Assembly: GCF_964204645.1 (NCBI RefSeq)
Contig: NC_134027.1
Location: 12,884,485-12,948,484 of the forward strand
Origin: Tubulanus polymorphus
Lineage: Eukaryota > Nemertea > Palaeonemertea > Tubulaniformes > Tubulanidae
Reading direction: 5' to 3'
DNA length: 64,000 nt
A program made the translations under genes and the position numbers. Of this stretch, positions 55,562-64,000 are shown piece by piece (within the stretch, counting starts at the first letter, position 1; each line of letters starts with the position of its first letter). The notes below the pieces were generated by a model that had not been told where the DNA came from, made no database searches, and saw only the letters and a program-made list of their open reading frames with translations.

Positions 55562-58500
55562 TGTCCATAAGGTAATGTTTTTATACCATCATCTAAAATA
55601 TGCCTTTTATCGTCAAATGGATTTAAACTAGTTTTTTCAACTTCATTAATGTACATCTCATGATCTTCTGATCTTAAACAATTCATTTTGTGTTTCATTA
55701 CAATTGATTTATATAAACACTTTATATAATCTTGAAATTCTATATGTTTATCAACCACGTGTTTTGTTATTCCTTTTGACTTTTTAGCTTCATGATCTTT
55801 TGTTCTATAGCTATACATTTTACTTCTTATCCCAACAAATTCAATCATTTCATCACCCCCTAGTTCATCTTTAAATTTACCAGGAATCTTTTTATTATCA
55901 TTGCTAAATAGTTCATGATCTTTGGGATAATTGCTAAAATCGAAATGATGTTTTAATGTTTTTAAGTCTTTTGTTATGTCATTTGTCTTGATTTTTAGTA
56001 TGTAACTGTCAGTATTGACTGCTATTAATGGAAATCCATAGTTAAATGTACCATCTTCAGTTGATAAATCATAAACATAATCTGATGGGTTATATATTTC
56101 AAATAAATCCTTAACTTCTTCTGTTAACTCATTTTCTACATGGCTTAAATTAAAGCAATTTGGTTTAGATTTAATCAATCCAATATTCATATTAAAACCC
56201 AATGAATTGCATAATATATTCAATCCTGATATAGCAACTTTTCCTTTTTGAGCTAAAGATATCGTTTTGCGGTTTTTGAAACTTTTTGAACCATCTGCTG
56301 CGTAGAATCCAATGAAGAACCATTTTCTTAAATTATTTTTTTTGCATTTAATACATAATCTGGTACTATCTTTTCTTTTGTTGAAGTATTACTTTTCACT
56401 ATTGCATGAATATAGAATTCATCATTATATTTTATAGCAAAATCTTTAGGATTATTTACAAGTATTCTATAAACTGCTGATGATTTCATATGATCCATGA
56501 TTCTAAATGTTTTATGTGAATAAACTTCTTCACAGAATTTCTTAATTCTTTCTAATAATTTTAAGTCTTGATTGCATAAATACCAACAATATTTATTACC
56601 CCAAACATAATTATACACACCTGCTGAACCATCTCCCATGAAAAATCCTTTGATAAAATATTCTTTTTCTTCTAATGTTTCGGGTTCTATGTTATAAATA
56701 TTATCAATTATTTCATCAAATGACATATGATTCATTCTTTGGAAAAATCTTTTATGTAACAATTCATCTCCAATTTTTATATCAGTTGGTTTTATTTCAT
56801 CGCCATTTCGTTTAATAAAACTATGATCTTCTGTAACATCTACAAACCCTAATTTAGTTCTAACTCTATAGATTTTCTTATTTGTTTTATGCCTAATAAT
56901 ATTCTTTAATTTTTTCCATCCATTTCTTGTCCAAACATCCATTAATCCATTTATTTGTATTAATTCTTTTTCACCATATGAAATATAACATTCATTTTGT
57001 TTTGGAATTATTTCTGAAATTCTTCTTATCAATATTTTATCATTACATTTTAATAATATTGGGGTGTCAGCTGTTACAGAATCAAAATATAATATTTCAA
57101 TATGCTTTTCTCCAAAAAGTGGTTGTAAAACATTATAATAAAAATCATACATTAATAATTTTGATACTTCTAAAACAGTTGAACCAATGAATATAGGATT
57201 ATTAAATTTCATTGACGTTCTTTTTAATTTAACTGCTGTTAAATAATCTTCAAATCTTTTATTTCCTAAATGTCTAGGACTTGATTGTAAATGTCTTAAT
57301 CTTTCAGAATTATTTACTAATTCAATATCATTTCTATTTCTAATATTTTCGCATGTTTTTCCATAAAAACTATTGTTCATTAATTTGAAGAAATCTTTTT
57401 CAAAATCTGTTTTTGATATGGTTCTCTGTTGAGTATTAAAATCTATATATTTTTCTAACCACTTCGATTGATTAAATTCAATATATCTATGTACTTTCTT
57501 TAATTTCATTCCTTGTTTTAGATAAAATTTTAACATTCTATAATGAACGATATAATTGTATTTATTATTTTGAGTAAGTATTAATTTTTCTGTAAAAAAC
57601 ATGATCTTTCGGTTTTATTTTCTTCTGGTATTCACTTAAATAACTATCATCTACAGTTAAATGTTCTGGGCAATAAGGTAAGTTTCTTGTTTTAAACTTT
57701 ATATTTTCAGGATATTCTAAATCAACTACAAAGAAATAACCAATTGGTGCTTCATCTTTTAAACTCGCAATTGCGCTTTTTCATCATTTTCAACTTCTGT
57801 TAATATAAAATTTTTATATGGTTGAGGTTGCATCATTGCCCAACCATATAAATTATTGGCGTCAATATATAATAATTTATATTCATCATTTGCTTTAAAA
57901 TACCTATCTCCCATTACACCACTAATTCCACCTCTAATTGATTTTTCAAATAATAAAACCATATCTGGTTCTTTTAATAAATCTAATTCTACATTTGTAT
58001 ATTTTAAACCACATTGCCAGGTTAAACCAGGACTAGAGTAGCAATAACAAGGATCAACATTAAAATGATTCAAATTAACTTCTCTAAATTTTCAACTAAT
58101 CACCTAATCAACTAATTCACCATGATTTTTCATCTTAAAATGGTTCCAAATATTTAATGTTCTATTGAACACTTCGTCTTTCACATACTCCTCTTTTAAT
58201 TGATCATAAAATTGATCTTTTAGTAATTCTGTTACATTAAAATCATTGTGTGTTTTATAAAATGAATAAGGAATTGCGCCTTTATATCTCAATAATTTAA
58301 AATCTTGGTCATTTGGATAATAATATCGAGTTATTATAAAATCATTATCAACTAAACTTTTTGATAAATTATCTAATGAACTTGCTAGAAATCTATAAGA
58401 ATCTAAAAATCTAATGCAACCAAATTGAAATGAAATATAATTTTCAGATGTTTTAGCTAATAGTTTAAAATCATATTTTCTTACATTTACACCATTCATA

Positions 58501-60560
58501 GCATTATATTCTTCTATTTCTTGATTAATTGTGCCCAATTTCTTTGATAATTGTTTTATAAATAGATGGGTATCATAGCCTGATAAATTATGAAATAATA
58601 TTGGTACGAAATTAACTTTCTTTGCTTGTAAATTGCAATCTTCATGAGCAGCTCCACGATATTTTGAATTTAAATGATCATGATCTCTTAACTTTTTTAT
58701 CAAATGAATAAAAACGTTGAATAACAACAATGAGTTGCATAATTAAAATCAATTTCATCTTCTATTGTCATAACTATTCTTTTATTTTTGTTTAATAATT
58801 TTGCAAAATCACTTTCTAATTCAATCATTTTATCACAAAAATCATTAAATACATCTTCACCTCTAAGAGAAATATATTGACTTTCATATAATTTGGGATA
58901 ATTTGATTTGACGTAAATTCCATAAGCAGCAGCTCTTTGATGAACTTTTTTAATTGTATTTATAATTGGTGGGTCTTGTATTGTGTCTTCATTAAATCCA
59001 TTTCCTTTATCCATTGATTTTAATAATTGCTTTTTGTTATATATTTCTTTTCTATCTTGATCAGTTAATTCTTTATTCAACGATTCAAAATCCCCATAAA
59101 TTACAAAGGGAACAATATTCTTAAATTTATGATTAGTAAATTTCAATTTATAATCTTTTTCTGTTGGCATTATTAATTTGCAAAAATCTTTATTATCACA
59201 TAATTCTTTATGTTTTAATAATGTATTCTCTGTCATAAATTTAGATAAACATTTTCTACATAGATAAATCTTATGATGATGATCACTTTCTGTTCTAAAG
59301 AATAAATCAATTTGTTTTAACCACATATAATGTTCATTTTCATCTTTTTTGTAATATAACAAATCTATAGCATTTTCATCATCATAATATTCTGTTAAAT
59401 ATAAAGCTTCCAATGTATAATCTTTAATATTTTCACCTTTTGTCTTTGGTAATTGCATTAATTCAAATACATTTATTTTTAAATTATTAACTTTTTCTAT
59501 TTTAGGAATCATTTTTATAGTTACTGGATATTGATCAATTTTATATAATGTTTCATATTTCCGGTAATTTGTTATTCTAAAACTATGCGTCATATCTTCT
59601 GTTGGGTGTAAACAACTAATAATTGACCATAGAAAACATTTATTATCTTCATTTTGAACATTTATTACTGCTTTTGTTGTAAATGGTAATTTAATATAAG
59701 ATGATGCTTTAATATCCTTTTCTGTTGTAAAGTTTGAATCATTTTTAAACATTTTATTACTTTTTGATGTTTTATTCCTTTTTGTATTGTAAACATTTAA
59801 ATCTAAATATATAATTTCATTCAATGTTAAGCCAGAACCCTCAAAATATCTTCAATATGACGTTTAAATTCATTAAATATTTTTTCTAAATTCTCTTTTA
59901 TTTGCGTTTTTGAAATAATTTCTTCAGAGAGTGTTTGAATATTATAATCCATTTTTTCTTCTGACTTTATAAAACTTACTTTCCCAGAGATACTAATTTT
60001 TGGATATTCAACATCTGTTATCAAATGTAGTATTTTTTCTATTATTTCATTAAATTTACTATAATCTTCTATTGTTGTACCTTTAAAAAATCTAAATATA
60101 ATAGCTGCAGGACCAATTTTACTATGTAATGTTTCTAAAATTTCAATTGTATCTTTTATTTCTAGTGAATCAATATAATTTCTAACATTTTCCATGTAAG
60201 GTTTATTTGAAATGGATTTAGTTTTTGAATTTGGTTTTTTTACTTTTTGAGGTTTATTGTTAAAATAATCTTTTCCTAAAACATTATTACTCAAATTTTG
60301 ATGGTGTTTTGTGATTCGAGATGTCTATTATAATTCCTTTTTGTTATAAATTCATTACAAACTTCACATTTTATTTCATCCACATTCATATTTTCTAATC
60401 GTTCTTTTCTTTCATTGGAATTTTCTGAAGTTTCAAAATCTATAACATTTTTTATATGATTTGACGTTTTTTCATGTCGTGATTTTTGGGATTTATCGAT
60501 GTATTTTTTACAATATTGGCAATAATATTGATTTTTATTAAAGGATTTGTGACACCTAAA
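55558..60560 (-). pseudogene. protein-primed family B DNA polymerase, broken, with intein
   Basis: It replicates the element from a protein primer. In order from the right: zinc-finger-like N-terminus (QYYCQYCKKYIDKSQKSRH); the 59,827-60,294 frame; the 58,700-59,824 frame with CFLWSIISCLHP, a C4-type finger (CRKC...HKELC) and exonuclease motif I (IYGDFES); 58,104-58,730 with RDHDHLNSKYRGAAHEDC and HNLSGYDTHLFI (Exo II); 57,759-58,073 with motif A (YIDANNLYG); 56,328-57,602 with motif B (MNNSFYGK, 57,357-57,377) and the first half of motif C (YFD, 57,081-57,089); and 55,558-56,223 with the second half (TDS from 56,013) and KKIPGKFKDE. Breaks: near 60,304, 59,830, 58,720, 58,085-58,106 (two stops and a small deletion), 57,760, 57,600 and 56,336-56,343. 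No start codon remains, and no 19-nt module precedes it. Confidence 0.93.
56014..57080 (-). other. intein with LAGLIDADG endonuclease inside polymerase motif C
   Basis: It begins at Ser (57,078-57,080) right after YFD and ends at Asn (56,014-56,016) right before Thr-Asp-Ser, about 355 codons. Block A is SVTADTPILL. Block B is VDVTEDHSFI with the T-x-x-H signature. A first dodecapeptide, FIKGFFMGDGS, is at about 57,035 minus 400 (56,625-56,657). A second, FIGFYAADGS, is at about 56,288-56,320. Block F is YVYDLSTEDGTF and block G is GFPLIAVN before the +1 Thr. The penultimate residue is Val instead of the usual His. An 8-A tract at 56,336-56,343 carries a one-base frame break between the two dodecapeptides. 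All blocks are present in the expected order. Confidence 0.9.
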
Positions 60561-60837
60561 TTATTTCTGCGGTTTTAGTTAGTATGAATAAAATTATTAC
60601 CGACAATATTTACGAAAATTAGAAGCAATGAACGTTTATATGGTTTTGAGAGCGATTTTGATGGAAAATCTCGCACAACAGTTGAAGCGCGCATCTTCGG
60701 GCATTTCCGTCAAACATCGGTGATGATGACGTATAACCGAGAAGACGAACGCGGAAGTGGCTCATTGTACAACGAAGGATTGACTAGCGCGGACGATATA
60801 TTATTCGATTATTCTGTTTTTTCTAAGTTTTTCGATC
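60561..60837 (+). other. 5' flank of the THAP gene
   Basis: Composition changes from AT-rich to mixed with CpGs (GAAGCGCGCATC, GAAGACGAACGCGGAAGTGG) from about 60,650. The GCGGAAGTG string resembles an ETS-type promoter site. It is probably the promoter and 5' UTR of the gene at 60,838. Confidence 0.4.
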
Positions 60838-63800
60838 ATGCCTCGTCGTTGTGTTTACTACAATTGTAGTTCAAGTAATCGCTCTTTGTTCTGGTGGCCA
60901 CGGGATACGGTTATTGCGCGTAAATGGACCGCATTTGTGAGCAGAAAGAGAGCACAATGGAAGCCCTCATCCACGAGTGTATTGTGTGGGAGGCACTTCA
61001 CCAACGATTCATTTACGAACTATTCAATGTTTACTTCAGGATTCGCGACTAAGTAAGTCTTTTAACATTCAATATTTAAAATAAAAGCAGTATTGCTATC
61101 TCATTCTTTTCATCAGGTCAGGTTAAAAAGTGTTTCAGTACACGGAAACTGGGTCAGGTCCTTTCTTTGTTCATTGCTTCGTTTAGACATGTTTTCTGAC
61201 TAACTGGTCTAGTAACTGCCTTCCCGACTCATTAATTGATGTATCATGGCTGGTTTTACAAGCTGCTCATATTGATTGCCTGAGGACTAAATGGACCTCC
61301 TGACTCGATGTTAGGTCTACACTTAAAACCTTGAAGCCTAATCTAGTATGCAAGTATAACTATCATATTTTGAATTCCATTTAGATTACATTTGAAGCCA
61401 GATGCCATCCCTACCATTCACATAAATGACGACGATGATAACAGTCAATCAGATACCACTAAAAGACCAACGTACGCAAAACGAAAAAGAAAAGAGTTGG
61501 TGGAAACTTTAGTAGCTGATACAGTATCTAACGAAGAGTTACAGCCTTCTACATCAACCGCTGAAACGTCATACAGTCCGACAGCTGATACATCAACCAG
61601 TCCAACATCATCACCAGATAGGCCTCCCAAGTTTGTCGAAAAATCGTCACAGAAAGATATTGAAGCAGAAACCAAAGGTAAATTTCACTATATCATAAAA
61701 AATTCATGCTACAATAATTTTCTGGCATTCCATTTATATTTTCAACCTGATTTTTAGAAATTATGTTGTGAAAAAGTCTGTAGGTTATCTGAGAATAATT
61801 GGCGTATTGTTAATCGATGTTTTATTTGTGTCATTAAAGGTAATCAAACGCTTGCATGGAGACCGAAATGTAATCGACGACACTATCCGAGTCAGGGTAA
61901 ATTAACAAGGAAGAAAACAACTGGCACACAAATGACCCCTAAAAAGTTTAAGCCTTCGTATGATAGCACCGATACCGACGTATCCAGCGATGACGAATAC
62001 TTCGACGATGATCCCGATTATGATCCAGGTGAAGATCCTAATGGATCATCTTCAACTGAATTTGACGATGAATGTAGCTCTTCAGTATTCGATGAAATGA
62101 GGTAGGATTTTAATTTTCCTACAGTGTTTTTTTACAACACTTATATCATAACTATGATAAGTATAATTTTTTTCAGGGATGAAGCAGAAGTGCCATTACA
62201 AAAGAGGTCAAAATTCATTGTTGACCAATCTGCATTGCTGGAACTGTTTGTGTTATGCGTTTTGTGTCGTGGGAAAAACACTGTCCTTCGCAGAGTAATT
62301 TCTACCCAGCTCACCGTGAAGACGAAGTGTCAGCAGTGTCACCATGAAACCAAATGGCAAAGTGAACCATGTGTAAAGCGTATCCCAATAACCGGTCTGT
62401 TATTAAGTTCACTGATAGTGCTGACTGGAAATCTCACCTCAAAAGTTATACGACTGCTCAGGTAAGAAAAAGAAAATCAAGCATTCAGTAAAAGGTTTAC
62501 ATTTTGATCGCTTTATAATATGGATAATTATCATTATTGGATTATCTGCTTATAGGTTGGCAGGTATCCAGTGCATGAGTACAAGAACTGCGTTTCGGCA
62601 CCAAGCACAGTTTGTACATAAGGCAGTGTACTCTGTTTGGAAATCAAGTCGTCAGTCTTTACTCGACAGCCTCAAAGGATCAGCACTTCTCATTGGGGGG
62701 GATGCTAGGTGTGACAGCCCAGGACACTCTGCAAAATATTTTACATATTCGATAATGGACCTGAAAAGTAATAAGATAATTTCATCAGAACTGATACAGG
62801 TGTGGTATATCATTTGAAATTTTAGTCCTTTATAATAATATTAGTTCTTACTTATAAGAATATAATCTTATTATTCATTTAGTCAAATGAGGTAACGTCA
62901 TCAAACGCTATGGAAATAGAAGGTCTGAAACGTGCTGCAGAACGATTGAAGACATACGAAATCACAGCTTTCATTAGCGATATGCACCCTTCAGTGCATA
63001 AGTGGGCTCGAGACACCTGGAAAGTATCTCATTACTTTGATACCTGGCATTGTGTGAAGGGTAAGTCAATTATCAAATCAGAATCCTGTTATAACATCCC
63101 GCTCTACTTTGAATCAATATCAATTTCACTTGGTGTTAACTCATTCTGGTATGAGAGCAACAGACATTTATTTTCTGTGTAATATTATGTTTTGCAGCAG
63201 TGATTAAGAAACTCGAGAAACTCAGTAAAAAGAAAGGTCTCGAAGATATCCAAGCTTGGATACAAAGTATCCGAGTTCACCTGTATTGGTGCGCTATGTC
63301 GTCGAAACCTGGGGACCATGAGGATATAAAACGAAAGTGGGAAACCTGTTTGGAACATATTTCAAACAATCATGAAAACTGTATGCATGGAGATTATGAA
63401 AAGAAAAGAAAATGGATATTACCAGGTATCTATGATAACCAAAAGTCTTCATAAGCTATTGACTTGATACATGGGTGATTAGTTGCATTTTACATGTACA
63501 TATTATATTTCGTCATTTTTCTAGATACATATGCCGCAAGTGAGCTCGAGAAAGTAATGAAAAACACCAGAACAGTGAATCAAATCGGAAATATGTCATC
63601 GTATGGTCAGACGAGCTCTGTAGAAGCATTTCATAGTGTGTTAAACCACTTTGCACCTAAGATGATTCACTTTTCATATATTGGAATGCTTAGCAGGTTA
63701 GTAAAAAGTAGCTGTGAATAGCTTCAACTTGTTAAAACACTCAACATTCGTCTAATAAATTAGTGTCTTTACAAATTGGATCTGTGATATTTCTTTAATT

Positions 63801-63980
63801 TCCATAAACCTAAAGTGCGTGGGACATGAACCTGAGACTTATAAATCCTTCGTGGCTTTGTTTTGGTTCCAACTCGCTAGTGTTGCCATCTTTTGGTTTT
63901 TATTTTAACTTACTACATCTGTATGATTTCAAACCAGGCGATATGGACTAATAAAATATTCAGATAATATTGTCACATAA
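60838..63980 (+). CDS. THAP-domain DDE transposase-like protein (Kolobok type), nine exons
   Basis: Exons 60838-61052, 61385-61677, 61840-62101, 62177-62461, 62556-62799, 62883-63060, 63198-63425, 63525-63696 and a tentative last exon 63938-63980 are joined at GT-AG sites with matching phases. The sum is 1,920 nt, 639 residues, with no internal stop. Residues 1-72 form a THAP zinc finger (C-x4-C in CVYYNCSSS, then W, CGRHF). An acidic, Ser-rich linker and a CVLCRG/CQQCHHETKW cysteine region follow. The catalytic core has LIGGDARCDSPGHSAKYF (Asp), FISDMHPSVHKWAR (Asp), YFDTWHCVKG and SSVEAFHSVLNHFAPK (Glu). This layout is that of Kolobok transposases; an exapted host gene is equally possible. 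The last exon could instead lie beyond the window. Confidence 0.82.
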
Positions 63981-64000
63981 AATATGAAAAATTATTTCAT

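Larger units (their letters stand above)
44049..60560. mobile_element. Maverick/Polinton-type integrated virus-like element
   Basis: One block holds the diagnostic Polinton set: retroviral-type integrase, FtsK/HerA-type packaging ATPase, double jelly-roll major capsid protein, penton-like minor capsid protein and protein-primed PolB. Genes from 54,189 down to 44,903 run leftward as one compact cluster. The left-end small gene and the zinc-finger gene run rightward. PolB runs leftward from the right end. The left terminal region is present; no inverted copy of it is visible on the right, where PolB lacks a start codon, so the right end is probably truncated near 60,560. An adenain-type protease was not found. 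Frameshifts and stops hit PolB, MCP, the minor capsid gene and others. Confidence 0.92.

Noticed and set aside
60561-60837. Right terminal inverted repeat of the Polinton
   Set aside because: I looked for the reverse complement of ACTCATCACCACAAGTAA and of the ~92-bp repeats and found neither; composition already looks host-like.

Overview
This 64 kb window is nuclear DNA from an animal, most likely a marine invertebrate. The evidence is GT-AG spliced coding exons of a cytosolic isoleucyl-tRNA synthetase, a spliced THAP-domain gene, and a very dense, diverse load of animal-type mobile elements. The octamer-like string AGGCCTA recurs through the host-like sequence and is absent from the large foreign insertions. 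I cannot name the species; a deuterostome such as an echinoderm or hemichordate is a guess.

Layout. Positions 1-15,026 hold the 5' half of the isoleucyl-tRNA synthetase gene (minus strand, four coding exons). Its introns carry an inverted duplication, a LINE tail, 15-bp minisatellites and a FLYWCH/MULE transposase pseudogene split by a hAT-like insertion. Positions 15.4-28 kb are repeat-rich: a 153-bp satellite split by a second hAT-like element, LINE and Ty3/gypsy remnants, and a 2.2 kb fold-back element holding a nested hairpin and a tRNA-like SINE head. At 28.3-31.7 kb lies a LINE with endonuclease and reverse transcriptase. At 32.2-36.8 kb is a TIR-bounded element with nine 191-bp repeats, a CRE/TATA promoter, a spliced gene with two PC4-like domains, and a convergent fragment of protein-primed DNA polymerase B. 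Positions 37.7-44 kb hold twin hairpins, the 3' part of a DIRS retrotransposon, and a decayed Polinton fragment carrying the polymerase N-terminus.

The centrepiece is a ~16.5 kb Maverick/Polinton-type integrated virus-like element at 44.05-60.56 kb. It carries an OB-like small protein, a packaging ATPase, a retroviral-type integrase with chromodomain, a major capsid protein, a penton-like minor capsid protein, several membrane and coiled-coil proteins, a zinc-finger protein whose C-terminal half resembles poxvirus-type late transcription factor VLTF3, and a protein-primed family B DNA polymerase. Several genes are broken by frameshifts and stops, so this copy looks like a fossil. Two features stand out. 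First, the polymerase motif C is split by a LAGLIDADG-containing intein. Second, almost every gene except the polymerase has a 19-nt module of fixed length ending in ATAA immediately before its ATG, often overlapping the stop codon of the gene upstream. This resembles a late-promoter code of the kind known from large cytoplasmic DNA viruses.

At the right end (60.8-64 kb) is a nine-exon THAP plus DDE-type transposase gene (Kolobok-like), whose frame is fully open. The contrast between this intact host-style gene and the broken polymerase argues that the breaks are real decay rather than general base-calling error.
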